This document shows, one piece after another, positions 16,330 to 28,668 of a stretch of 64,000 nucleotides of DNA. The stretch's first letter is position 1. Each line of letters opens with the position of its first letter. The translations under genes and the position numbers were made by a program. Source of the DNA: Paracyclopina nana (lineage: Eukaryota; Arthropoda; Copepoda; Cyclopoida; Cyclopettidae); NCBI GenBank assembly GCA_019096065.1, contig JAGUCH010000004.1:1426001-1490000 (forward strand). The letters run 5' to 3'. The notes below the pieces were generated by a model, which worked only from the letters and a program-made list of their open reading frames with translations, had not been told where the DNA came from and made no database searches.

Positions 16330-19300
16330 ATGGCGCGGTTAAGTCACCTTTTCGTTGCCATCTTTTGCATCTGCTCAGTCTCAACCGCGTGGAAGTTCAA
16401 GCTGAACGTACCGCGAGTTTTGCTACCGCTTGCCGATGAAGGCTCCAACTTTTTGCTCCATTCGGAAGGTGGCTGTTTTCAGTGGAGCTCTACGAGGCCC
16501 GAAGTCGTTAAAGTTGTTCCCACCAAGATAAACGATGAATGTGGCAATCAAGGAGATCAGTCAAATCCCATTTTGGCCACGCACCTCGAGGGAAGTGTTC
16601 AAGACAAGCCGGTGACTGGATGTACCTCTTCCGCCATTATAAGGCTGCCACCGAGGTGGGGTGGCGCGCCGTCTATTGCCAAAACTCAAGCTATCGTCAC
16701 CGCCGAAGATGCACACTCTGACGGTCACATTCTGCGCTGCGATGTGATCATAGACCGAATTCACCGCCTGCAAATCGTCACCAAGACCCTTGAGCTGTTT
16801 CTGGAAGAGGCTCCCGAAGAGTTCTCAGTGAGAGCTTATGACGACCAAGGCAATGAATTCAGCTCGCTCGAAGGAATCATTTTCACGTGGAGTGTGGAGT
16901 CTGCCTCGAACCAAGAGGAGAATGTCAAGTTCATCAAGTTCAGAGACTCGACTTACACGCTTGAGCCCACTCTCATGGCGTTGGAGGCAAAGGGCCTTCA
17001 AGGAAGTAAAGTTCTTCTCGAGGGTGTTCGCACTGGCTCATCCAAGGTTTCCGTTCGCCTGGCGTCTAAAGCGTATGCAGATGTGCCAGCTGCTGAGGTG
17101 ACTGTCATGGTGGTGGCCAACCTCTTTTTGGTTCCCCATTCCACGTTTGTTCTGAGCGGTGCCACAGTTGACTACCACGCTGAGCAAATGAAGTCCAACA
17201 AGGTAGTGGTACTAACGCTTACGTTAAGCATATGAATGGTTTAACTCTATTCCTATTGCAGATCCATAAAATTGACTTGACGTCGTCTCAGCAGTATTAC
17301 CTCGAGGTCCCGACAGACCTTGCCCGTAACCATCCAAAATTGAGGGGCTCCATTGTTGCCAACAGCGTTGTAGGCGCTACCGAAGTAATTCTGCGGGATA
17401 ACAATGTGGGCAAGGACGATGCTGTCAAATCTCCATCAGCTGAGCTGCATGTCGTTGCGCCTGCTTACATCACCATCGATATTGATCCTCACAGCAACTG
17501 GAACGTGATTGTGGGCCAAGAGTACAGCTTGCACGTGTCCGTCTTTGACTCTCAAAACCATAGGCTCTTTTCGTCGTCCAACCTCGTCATTGAGCTGGCC
17601 GTGGAGCCTGACTTTTTCGAGGTGAATGGCAAAACTGACAATGGCTCGTGGATTCACGGTGTCCCAACGAAAGCTGGCACAGCCGAAGTCCGCGCTGTGC
17701 TGCTCGGGACCAAAGACGTCGAGACCGGAAATCTTGTTGAGCTTGCAATTCACTTAAAGGCCAAAGCTCAGCTGGAGATTTTCGACCCGATCGTGCTGCA
17801 ACCCGCAGTTTCGTTGCTACCTTGGGATCCAGTGACGAAGCCAGTTACCCAAATTGCCTACTCGATCACATCAAAGCAATCGGCCTCCTTCCTTTGGACG
17901 TCTCAAAATGCTTCAGTGGCCACTGTCACCCAAAATGGAATTGCGAAGACGACAGGGAGCCTTGGAGAGACCACCATCACCGCTGCCATGAACCGAGCTA
18001 ATCACAACCGCGGCGAAGCTGTGATAATCGTCACTCCTGTTGTGGGTTTGGAAATAATTGAGGATCAACCCATGGAAGTTGTGACTGGCTCCGTTTCCAA
18101 GCTCCCCTTGAGCTTTTGGGGGCAAGGCTCGCGAAAGTTCACCCAATGTTCTGGCATTGAGTACTTGACTACCGTTGCTGACAAGACCATCATGGAGGCT
18201 AGAAGAGAAGTTGATCTGCAGGACTTGTCACCCGAGTCTTGCGCCCTTGTCAGTGTTCAAGGCCTGTCTGCTGGCTTTAGCAAAGTCACTGCATCGTTCA
18301 GCTACATCAATCTAGATGGGAAGAGCGTTAAAGTCTCTGATCATGCCACAGTTGGAGTCTTTGACCCCTTGGCACCTGTTCAACCGTTCTCCGGATCTAC
18401 CGTCTTGTCGATTGGATCATCTGTAGACATCGTTTGGGCCGGAGGTCCTCTGCCATGGATTTTCAGCCCTGAATCTCATTTCCACTCCATGGCTCTCAAG
18501 GATGAGTCCATTGCGGAAATCAGCGAAAAGATCTCGACTGCCAACAGTTTTTACGTCTACAGGGTCACATGTTCAAAACTGGGCGAAACTGTGGCCTCGC
18601 TGACTGTGGGCAATAAAAAGTCCAAGTTCTTGATGCACCCGCTAAGTGTGACCTCGACTGTGACAATTGTGTGTGCTGACCCCAACAAACTTCTCCTCGA
18701 GGCCAGCCCTGAGAGACCCAAAGGGCCTTGCCCTCTCATGGCCAAAACTGGAAGAGTGGCCACTTTGTGCTATGAAAACTTGAGGATCAACGTCACCGTG
18801 TTGGATGCTGCGGGCCGGAAATTCGACAACTTTTCCACCTTGGACATAACATGGTCCAACTCTGATGACTCACTGGGGGACTTGCAAGTTCAGCAAGGAG
18901 TTGTCAGAGGCGAAGTCGTCAACTCATCCTCCGAGAGCTTGTACGAAGACTTTGCTCTCGCGCGTGGCTACCAAATTCTGTTCACGAAGCAGAAACCGGG
19001 CTCGTTGGAGATTACCGGAACGCTCAAGAAATCCTCCTACCTCATGGATCGCAGCATTTCCGACATTTTGCACCTGCAGCTCGTGGAGGATGCTGAGATT
19101 TCCCCCAAAAAGCTGGCTTTATTCCATCACCCGGAAAGCTTCACCAAACTGAATATTCACCATGGCTCTGGATACTTTGAGGTCATCAGCTCTGCGTCCG
19201 ATGTCGCCCAGCATAAATTCACAGCAGCCAACAAATCGATCCATTTGACTCCTGGAGCTGAAGGAACAACGACCTTATGGGCTAGGGATTTGTGCTTGGC

Positions 19301-22163
19301 ACCCAAATCCACGTCTCGAGCCACAGCAGTCGTGAACGTGATAGGCATACACAAAGTGGAGCTTCAAATGGTGGACAAAGTTCAGAAGGGGCGTGACATC
19401 ACTGCCGTTGTCAAGCTATGGGACCAATTCGGAGATCTCATTCCTGCAGATCCGAACAACGACAACTACTTGACCATCGCCGTTACGGCTGCCAACAAAG
19501 ATATTGCCACCATTGAGGCTCAAGGGTACCAAAATCGAGAGTTCATAGTGAAGGGAGCCACTTTGGGGCACACTTCTTTGACTGCAGTGGCAACTTATGG
19601 AAGCAAGCGAGTGGCCTCTGGACTAGCTCCGTTGCAAGTGTTCCCTCCGTTGGAGCTTGACCCGAGAAACATCACTCTCATCATTGGCTCGCAGTTCCAA
19701 GTTCAGGTTCGTGGTGGTCCTGGCCAACCGGACGCATCTGTGGAGTTCAGCACAACTAATGGCAAAATTGCCTCAACTGACACAGCCGGACTCATCTCCG
19801 CCCTAACCTTGGGATCGCTGAAGCTGACTGCCAAAGCTATTGGTACGGACCGGTCCACCGGCAAAAAGGTCGTTTTCAGCTCAGACGAAGTTGACGTGCA
19901 CGTGGTCAAGCTGCATGGTGTCCGCATCAAAGCGCCGATTTTGAGGATGAAGGTGGGCACTGAGATGCCGCTGACAGCCGTGGGCCTCGATCACGCTAAC
20001 CAAAATGGATTCAGCTACGGATCAGCGGTGCCAAACCTCAACTTGGTTTGGAGCTTGAGCAATCAGGACGTGGCAAGATTAGAGAGTCCATTTTGGAGGA
20101 ACGGTCTGAGCACAAATGCTCGCAATAATGGAGCCATGCGATTCTTGGCCAAGAAACCAGGACGAACAGTGATCAAGCTGAATGCGAAAATAACTGCTCC
20201 TCTTGATATTGTGGGACAGTTCCAATTGGAGCGAGACTCGGAAGTCTCGGATCACATTGAAGTTATCGTTTTTGATGACTTGAGGGGCCGGAGTCCACGT
20301 GTGGGTGGGAATAGCCTGTTGATGGCTCCAAATAGTGATTTCCAATTGAGGACCAACCGAGATGGAGTATCTGGTGTCACAGTCACGTATAGTGTACTTC
20401 CTGTGGTTTCTGGTCAAGACGGAAGTAGCATAGTAGCTGTCACTCGGACTGGAAAAGTCACATCGAAAAGAGTGCTTGGCACGGCTGTCATTCTGGTGAA
20501 AACGACAGAAGATCAAGCAGTTGTGCAAGAGATGAGCATCACTGTTCATGTGAAACCGATTTCTTACTTAATGCTCAACCCAATTGGTATTATCAGGCCC
20601 AAAACGGCTTTGACCACGTGGCCCTTGGGAGCAAAGTTGCCTTTGGAAGTGAGCTATCACGACGAGTCAGGGTCCAAATTTGATGCCATTGATGAAAATG
20701 GCATGCAAGCTGCCTCTGCCACGAGGCCCAACAGATTCGACAGCAATCTCATTAGTAGTGACAAGAAAACTGCCAACCACTCCTTGTCCATCGAACTAAC
20801 CAGACCTGGATTCACTGTTCTCAGGACTGCTTGTGGGCCAGATATGGACGATTTTCTCATCTTTGATGTGGACTCTGGCATCCTTCCCTCACCTCGACAA
20901 ATTGGAGTGGGAGATGTCCTTGTTTTGGAGTCTTTAGCTCAAGGTGTGGCCAATGAAAATGGACAATGGAGTGCCGAGCCCAGTGGTCTGCTCCATATTG
21001 ATTCCAATTCTGGCCTTGCCGTAGCTCTCAAGAGTGGAGCTGCTCGAATTTTCTACGGGCTAGCTGATGATGCACAGAATGGACTCTCAACCAATATCGA
21101 AATAGTGAAGGCCAAAAAAGTGGCCTTCCAGCCAAGAGATGGTGTCCGTCATCTTACCAACGAAATGCACAAAATGCAAGTTGTACCTTTCACGGTTGCC
21201 ACAGAGTTAGAGAGAAATGGTGGCAATCTGATCTCAGCAAATGTAATGGCCAATTCAAGCATTGCGACCGATGGGGTCCATTTTGCCAAAGTGCTCTTTT
21301 CATGCAGTGCCAAGTTTGTCAAAGAGAGGAGAGGCCTTGATTTGAGCAGCATTTTTCACGTGACTGCTGGTTTCTTCCAAGGCAGCTACGCGTGCCTGTT
21401 CACACCTTACGATGACTCTTCCACATTTCAAGACCAAGTTGAAATCACAGTCTCGCCATCATCATCCTTGAGCCAATATGTTATGGAGGAGAGAATAGTT
21501 GTGCCATTTTCATCTGCCTTCAGAATTGTCACCGAGTCAGTTCTGCTCACCAATGTTGACCCACACACAGACGTCATCATCACGGGCCTTGACCACGTGC
21601 TGGACAGTATCGTCATTGTGGCAATTGACCCTCATTTTCTGGCAGTCGGAAACGGCTTCAGCAATGGAGAAGACTCTCGGGGCTGGAAAGTCGGCCTCAA
21701 ATCTGCCTACTGGGCAGAAGTGAGGCCTGGCACTGACTTGAGCATTACAGTGTCATCGCCAGTCACTGATCAATCGGTTGTCATCCCGATCAAAGTTGCC
21801 TTCAGAGGAGACCAATGTGCCAACATCGAGCTCGGATGGAGCAGCTTGCTGTATTTCTTTGCCAGCCATTACCAGTCTCTCATGTTCATCATTGCATCGT
21901 GCGTCGTTTGTGTCTTGATCACCAGGCTTGTAGTCGCTCAAGCTAATAAGCCTCAAGAGGCCAAGGCTCCGGGTGGAATTGAGCCAACTGTCAAGTCACC
22001 TATACGGCTTGGCAATGGAATTCAAAGCCCAACACTGCTGAACGCAGACTCGAAGCCGTACTTGTGGACTGTCAACGATTCACCTGTGTATGGAAGCCCC
22101 ACATCGCCGCTGAGCAAGAGGTCTCCGAGGTCACTGTCTCAATACTCCTACACCGATCACTAA
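16330..22163 (+). CDS. NUP210: Nuclear pore membrane glycoprotein 210 (gp210)
   Basis: Single-pass nucleoporin of the pore membrane ring. Two exons, 16330-17202 and 17262-22163, with a 59-bp intron; 1,924 residues, close to the usual 1,850-1,900. Signal peptide (MARLSHLFVAIFCICSVSTA) followed directly by WKFKLNVPRVLLPLA, the typical gp210 start. The lumenal part is a long series of Ig-like/BID2 beta domains. Near the C-terminus lies one transmembrane helix (MFIIASCVVCVLITRLVV) and a short Ser/Pro-rich tail facing the pore (SPLSKRSPRSLSQYS). The 4.9-kb second exon is open without a break, which makes it a useful control for sequence quality. Poly(A) signal at 22252-22257. Confidence 0.94.
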
Positions 22164-22251
22164 ACTTGTAACCGTACACAAAGGCTGTGTGTGTCCATCT
22201 TTTCCGTGTACATACCTCTAAATAACACTATGCTAAAATATTCTCGTGATA

Positions 22252-22257
22252 AATAAA
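22252..22257 (+). terminator. Poly(A) signal of NUP210
   Basis: AATAAA 89 nt after the NUP210 stop; the DDX42 start codon follows at 22625. Confidence 0.6.
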
Positions 22258-22624
22258 GGAAAACCAAAGTTACAAAAGTCCGTCATGAACACGCTTTTTT
22301 AATAAACGAACTAGCGATGACGATGTCACAGAAGAAGGTAGATTCAAATTTCCCGCAAATGAACCGACTCTGGAAATATGAGGCTAAAAATAAGCACTCT
22401 CATCACCGAATATACCCCCTCAATTGCTCAAATGAATGTAAATGTATAAAATGACAATACTACGATAATAAGAGCCTAATTTTGGGAGCATTGTGTCGAA
22501 ATGCATTTGTTTAGAAGCTATATAATTCAATTTTAAACTGGCTCGACTTACTACGAAATGGCATTGTTGTTGTTTGTCTCTCTCGTGAAATAAAAAATTG
22601 GATTCAATAAATAAGTTCGTCAAA

Positions 22625-25128
22625 ATGCGGCGGGGTGGCGGACTTTATAGCAATTTTGTCTCGTCAAATGACAGCACCAACACGCCGTACAGAGGAGCCG
22701 AAATTCCCCCGCCTTCAAGCTTGCAGGGTCGTCAAGGAGGGTCTGGATTAGGTCGCCCCCAACCCCAATTGACAAAAGTGACCAGCAGCAGTGTCAACAA
22801 GCAAGGCTATTCCACCATAAGCTCCATCTCTGCTGGAATGATGCAGTATGGCAATGACGGTGAATTGGTCATGAAAAAGGCTCGTACTGAAGATGACTAT
22901 TTCAACGAGGATGATGACACTGACTACCGAACTGGCAGCTCCAGACCCAAGCCCAAAGAAGAGCTGCCATATCAACCGGCTCCTGGCTCACCATCGGCCC
23001 CAAAACCGGCACCCAAATCGGACTCGGATTCCGAAGAAGACCCTCTGGATGCATTTATGGCCAATCTAGAGAAAGATGCCAAGAAGCAAGGAGTGAAAGC
23101 TGTGGACAAAAAGGCATCAACGTCTTCCACAGCTTCTTCGAAGCCAGACACAAATAAAGGAGTGAGGCAAGATATTGATGAAGCAGATGATGAAGAATCC
23201 TACTACAAATGGCTTGAAGAAAATCCCAATGCTGGCAGAGCAGCTGATGAGGAAGAATGGGACATTGATTATGACGAGGATGGCAACCCAATTGCTCCAC
23301 CAAAAGCCAAGCATATCGATCCTCTGGCGGCCTTTGACCATACTCAGGTTGAGTATGAGCCTTTTGAGAAATGCTTCTACGAAGAGCATCCTGATATTTC
23401 CGGGCTGAGCCCTATTCAAATCATTGACTTGCAACAAAAGCTGGGCATTCGAGTGTCAGGTGCCTCTCCTCCAAAGCCTGTGAGCAGCTTTGCTCATTTC
23501 GGTCTGGAGGAAAAACTACTCAAGGCCATACGAAGGTCAGAATTCACGCAACCAACTCCTATTCAAGCTCAAGGAATTCCTGCCTTGTTGTCAGGTCGCG
23601 ATTGCATTGGCATAGCCAAGACAGGCTCCGGAAAAACTGCGGCCTTTCTGTGGCCAATGTTGGTGCACATCATGGCTCAGCGACCTCTTGTCAAGGGTGA
23701 TGGGCCTATTGCTCTGGTCCTTGTGCCCACTCGAGAGTTGGCCATGCAAATCTACACCGAGGCAAGGAAATTTGGCAAAGTGTACGACCTTCAAGTGGTA
23801 TGCGCTTATGGAGGTGGATCAAAGTGGGAGCAATCGAAAGCCTTTGAAGCTGGCGCTGAAATCGCTATTGCGACTCCTGGCCGAATGATTGACATGATTA
23901 AGATGAAAGTTACCAATTTGCTTCGCGTTACTTACCTCGTTCTCGATGAAGCAGATCGCATGTTTGATATGGGTTTCGAGCCACAGGTACAACGCAAATT
24001 ACTCTTTTTTACTATCTGTATGGTAATATATGTGATTTTTCAGGTTCGGTCAATATGTGACCATGTCAGGCCTGACAGGCAATGCATGTTATTCAGTGCC
24101 ACTTTTAAGAAAAAAATTGAAAGACTCGCGCGTGATGTCCTGATTGACCCCGTGAAAATAGTGCAAGGTTCGGTTGGAGAGGCATCCGAGGACGTGACTC
24201 AAGTTGTGAAAGTGATGGAAGTGGGAGGCTTCAAGTGGCAGTGGCTTATGGCTAAACTAGTAGAGTTCATGTCCTTGGGATCAGTGCTCATTTTCGTAAC
24301 CAAAAAGACCAATTCAGAAGAACTGGGGCAAAATCTCAAAGCCAAAGATTTTGACTCGCGAGTGATTCACGGCGATTTATTGCAGCACGAAAGAAACGAA
24401 ATCATCACTGCTTTTAGAAAGTAAGCACACCATTGAAGCATACCTTGATATCGTAACTAATTAGCAATTTTTTTCATATTTTAAGGCAAGAGTTTCCCAT
24501 TTTGGTAGCCACTGATGTTGCAGCGCGTGGCTTGGACATTCCTCACATAAGAACGGTGATTAATTATGACCTTGCCAGAGACATCGAGACTCACACCCAC
24601 CGAGTTGGCAGAACCGGTCGTGCCGGCGTGAAAGGCACTGCCTACACTCTAATTACCGAAAAAGACAAAGAAATGGCTGGACATCTCGTGCGTAACTTGG
24701 AACAAGCCAGCCAAGATGTGCCCCAAGATCTTATGGACTTGGCGATGAAAAGCTCTTGGTTCAGGAGCTCAAGATTTCGCAAAGGAACCAAGGGAGGTGC
24801 TCCCAAGACTGGCTTCGGCTTCAGAGAGGGCGACAGGCCTTGCCTTGGTGATGCCCGCACCGATACAGATGCTCTTAATGACTATTTGACATCCAAAGAA
24901 TCTACAGGTGGTCCGAGCACCTCTCGTCCCGGTGTGATAGGTCAAGGACGCGCCTCAGCTCTCAAATCTGCCTTCAAAAGCCAGTACATGTCCCGTTTTT
25001 GCAAGAGCTCCGACACGGCTGCCAATGCAACAAACACAATCGAGGACCCTTCTACATTATCTGCTTCACCTCTTCCACCAGATCAAAGTTCAAACTCGAG
25101 TCGAAAGCGAAAAAGCAGATGGGAGTAA
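22625..25128 (+). CDS. DDX42: DEAD-box RNA helicase DDX42
   Basis: ATP-dependent RNA helicase linked to the SF3b/U2 snRNP. Exons: 22625-23986, 24044-24420, 24486-25128 (793 residues). The N-terminal 200 residues are acidic and disordered with [14 protein letters not shown], a motif shared by DDX42 and DDX46/Prp5. Helicase motifs in order: Q motif (TPIQAQGIP), I ([11 protein letters not shown]), Ia (PTRELA), Ib (TPGR), II (DEAD as [13 protein letters not shown]), III (SAT), V ([11 protein letters not shown]), VI ([10 protein letters not shown]). The C-terminal tail is basic and Ser-rich. Start is the ATG at 22625 ([11 protein letters not shown]), since upstream codons have no ATG. Poly(A) signal at 25179-25184. 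Confidence 0.93.
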
Positions 25129-25178
25129 AATTATGAATTTGCGTGTTGAATATGTCATGTTCATCTTGAAGGGGCTTT

Positions 25179-25184
25179 AATAAA
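25179..25184 (+). terminator. Poly(A) signal of DDX42
   Basis: AATAAA 51 nt after the DDX42 stop codon. Confidence 0.6.
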
Positions 25185-25442
25185 CCACAGCTTCAAAAAG
25201 AGCATGCTATTGTGCTAGTATGAATGACATCGATTTTACGATAATTGCAGTCGCAACATCTGGCCGAGCTAGTTAGTAGCAGTGTCATTTCCCAGCTTTT
25301 CGTTGAATCGAAAGCAGCAAAGTAATCATTTTAGGTAAGTGAAAAACTCTTCGGAAAATCTACAAGATAATAATCTTACATAAGCGGAGGGAATGGCTAG
25401 ATAACGTTTTCAGTTGAACTAGAGCGACGATATCATGCAAAC

Positions 25443-26836
25443 ATGAGCAACGACTTAAACAATAGCAGTCAGTCCTACCCCCATGCCAAAGATGATTTTG
25501 AAAAAGAGGCATTCATACACAATCCGTACACTGGAGTGGCCTTTCCCAATGTTGGTGGTGGCAATCAAAGAGCAAAGGCCAATTCCGCTTCCTGTGTTTG
25601 TTGTGGGTAAAATACGAATGAATCGATTTTTGCTAATATTGACATTTGTTCAAAAACATGTGCGTTTTCTAGGAAAAAATGCTGCTGCTGCACTATTTCA
25701 TGGAAATGCTGTGGAATTGTTTCATTGGCCATCTGTCTGACCTTGGGCCTTTTGATGGGAGGAGGATATTTGTACTTCAAATTGAAGTAAGTGCACATCA
25801 TTTTTATAAGGACTTTGCCTCTATGGTAAAGTTTCTTAGGTTTAAAGGTGCTGCTTCCACCGATGATGCTCAAGAGTGGGAGAAAAAGTTTTCTCGAGAA
25901 AATGGCCAAAATAATGGAACAGAAAGAGGCATGGATCTCATAAGTGGAGAGTGAGGAAAATTAAATTGAACACATAGAGACCATATTTTATGACGACTTT
26001 GTTAAAGCTATGAGCTCGTGAGCTATGACGAGCATTATTCTGAATACTTGAAGAAAATGGATATTCCGATCTTTGTCGTTCCACTCATTCTGAGCTCCAG
26101 AGAAACGATGCATTTCAACAAAATTGGAAACAACGTGTCAGTCAGTACAAAAACAGGTAGAATTACATAATTATCATCATGATGCTTATGATAACATTAG
26201 ATAATCATGTCATTTTTTGTTTGGGTACGTCGTCGTGCTGTCTTTGTCTTTTAACATGTCTCCATATATCTTCGTTTTAAAGCTAGAGGTAAATACAACT
26301 TGTAATAATGTACTGGACGCGTCACTCATCACCCGCATTTTCTCCATTATTTAGATGTCATATCACGCACTTCGCAGTTTATAGTGGGGCAAATGTTTGA
26401 AATGGTGTGGGGGAAGAACAGTGGAATCATGCACACTTTATGCATGATGCCAGAGCCCAATATTTTGGACTGTCATTCTGAAGAGAGAGCAAAAGGCTGG
26501 AATTTGACTTCAAAAAGTGAATTTTTTCAAGTAAACCTTGATTACGCAATAGTACACCGATTATCATATTGGTACGCTAATATGCGCTAATTTCAGAGTG
26601 GATTTGTCAACACAAGGGAATTCGTCAATTATAATATCAAAACGAAGAAATATTATGCAAGGCAAGGAAATGTCACTGACCCTTCTTTTGGATTGAATGG
26701 GGATGTCGTCACCATTCCTCCTCCGCCACAAGAATCGCCAGATTCCCCATTTTCAAGCAGTGATGATGACAAGTTCAGCTTTGACTCTTGGGATGAAGGC
26801 AAGGAAGAAGGTGACAAAGACGATTTTGATTTTTAA
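25443..26836 (+). CDS. Unrecognised single-pass type II membrane protein with Cys-rich juxtamembrane segment
   Basis: I do not recognise this family. Six exons fit in phase: 25443-25606, 25673-25786, 25840-25950, 26008-26156, 26355-26530, 26597-26836 (317 residues). The cytoplasmic N-terminus is about 55 residues long. A cysteine cluster (CVCCGKKCCCC...KCCG, around residues 51-68) precedes one transmembrane helix (IVSLAICLTLGLLMGGGYLYF). Such clusters are often palmitoylated. The remaining ~220 residues would be extracellular, with two cysteines (HTLCMM and LDCHSEE), NxS/T sites, and a Pro/Ser then strongly acidic end (DDDKFSFDSWDEGKEE). The layout recalls BRICHOS/ITM2-type proteins, but I cannot show that homology. 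Poly(A) signal at 26842-26847. Exon 5 joining is less certain because that intron is 198 bp. Confidence 0.65.
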
Positions 26837-26841
26837 GGAAT

Positions 26842-26847
26842 AATAAA
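26842..26847 (+). terminator. Poly(A) signal of the type II membrane protein gene
   Basis: AATAAA six bases after the stop codon at 26834-26836, so the 3' UTR would be very short. Confidence 0.5.
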
Positions 26848-27415
26848 AGCGTTAAACAAGTACAAGAATAAGCCTTACATGCGTTTCTAACATTTTCGCA
26901 AGTATCACAATTCACTTCTTTTTTCCGCTAAATGACACGGGCACACGGCGCTGCATTGTTTTGATTTTTAAACGAGGCTGAATTGAGAACAACAGAGTTA
27001 GCTGTCGATAAACTCAGGGTTACGGCTCATTTTGGCTATTATCTGAAGCATTTGTCTTTTAACTGAGCAGAAACTCGCAATTTTAATCAAACCTGTTCAG
27101 TTTTCATTGCTCATTTCAAATACTCAGTTCAGCTGCAACACCATTAAATAGTGATGTTTTCATTGTATTGAAATTTGTTCCGAATTCATTTCTACTTGCA
27201 AGCAAGTGAGTTAAGCCAACTCTCATGTGGAATCCAGGATCAGAACAGGATTAGCCCGTGAAGGATCAGCGCGATCGACGAATCCCTGCGAGAGGTAAGG
27301 CAACAAAAATTCTTGAAAATGTGACTGATTTTGCTCAGTTTCTTTTGGCTAACGGTTGCTATTAGGCACATAATTTCAAGCGGATTTTAAAAGTAGCTTG
27401 GGTTTAATGTATTCT
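26848..27415. other. Intergenic between membrane protein and protease genes
   Basis: About 570 bp of AT-rich sequence. I see no gene, RNA or repeat here. Confidence 0.4.
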
Positions 27416-28557
27416 TTAAGTAAATATGATTTTAATCATGGTGAAAAAGAGGGGAAAGTACGAGAGATACGGCAACGTTTTGCTACTAGTGTGCAAAGTT
27501 CTGGTTTGGTCAGGAATCAAAATTGTCTTTTCAATCCAATCATTGTACAAGTAAATGTTGGCAAATACTGAAACTGCCTCCGTGTCAGTCTCGTTTTCCC
27601 AATATCCTACGAGAATTCCAACGAGGATGGGACTTTTCTTGACTGATGCAGTGACTAGAGGGCCTCCAGAGTCCCCCTGGTAAATGTTTATCATTATCAT
27701 CAATTTACATCATTTTCTTCAATTGCTTACACTTGCTGTCATTCCATCTTTGCTAGACCCACAAAAACTCAAAGATGTTGAATTTAGACTGACCATCTTG
27801 GGTGGAATAAGGTCCATATCTACCATACATTCTCCTTCTGGTAAAAATTGAAATTTGGCTGTTTTTATCGTGTCAGCCAATTGATTTTCATGGATTCTGC
27901 CCCAGCCATAAAATTGGAAGTTCTGCTGAACTGATTATGGGCCCTTGAGCTCAATTAAGGATTTATTACTTAATAAGTATTTGTTTTTACTTGGTTGAGA
28001 TGCTGCTAGTTGTATGGCCTTTTTTTGCAGTGAAAGCTCAATGTCAACAGACAAGAATGCAATTGCTAAATCATGGAACAGTCCAGATTCAGAAGGGGCT
28101 GAATAATAGTCTGGGTGTATTTCAATTTTGCTGATTGCCAATGGGTCTTTTAAATTTCTGTAGGATATTTCTCCTAAGTACACCTTATTATCAATTGTAG
28201 AAATAATCATATTTATGTAGAGCTCAATTGTGATTTGATTTACATTGAGGATTTTGTACAAATTTGGGTCACTGGCATTTCTGAAAGGGCCTCCATGCAA
28301 GCAATGCGCTGCTGTAATCACATGCCTTTCAGTCAGAATTGCTCCAGTACACATTGGTAGTATGACTCCATGATGGGAATCTTTTGCCAAAAGAGCCACA
28401 AACGGTGCTTCATCTGAAGGCATGAAATCAATAAAAATTCCAGCTAGCTGCTGTTAAGGGAATTACCCACAAATGGCCTTTTTCCTCCATAAACTCTTGA
28501 ATCATGGGCAAGAGCAAAGTTTGCTTGTGCAATCATAATACTGATAAAAAATCTCAT
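27416..28557 (-). CDS. Secreted trypsin-like serine protease (S1 family)
   Basis: Exons in reading order: 28557-28467, 28413-27991, 27930-27731, 27676-27416 (324 residues). Signal peptide MRFFISIMIAQANFALA; the activation site would be DSR/VYGG in place of R/IVGG. The catalytic triad is complete: His in VITAAHC, Asp in HDLAIAFL and Ser in GDSGGPL. The family's YGWG is present before the GDSGGP exon. The residue just before GDSGGP is Ser, from the TAS/GDSGG junction, whereas the disulfide Cys is usual two residues upstream; the exact junction is therefore slightly uncertain. After the protease domain there is a 40-residue tail ending in a hydrophobic stretch (YLSYFPLFFTMIKIIFT), possibly a membrane or GPI anchor. 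Starts only 111 bp from its divergent paralogue. Confidence 0.85.
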
Positions 28558-28668
28558 TTTCCTAATTATCATAGTATAGCCAAGTATTAAAATTTGCCTT
28601 GCTGGGCTTCATTTGAAGTGAAGACTAATCATAAATCATCATGTTCAAAGGCTGTCACCAAAAGCATT
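28558..28668. promoter_or_regulatory. Shared promoter region of two head-to-head protease genes
   Basis: Only 111 bp separate the two start codons (28557 on minus, 28669 on plus), so the promoters and 5' UTRs must share or overlap this stretch. No clear TATA box. Inference from spacing alone. Confidence 0.5.

Noticed and set aside
20079..20549. 156-codon minus-strand frame
   Set aside because: Antisense of the unbroken NUP210 exon.
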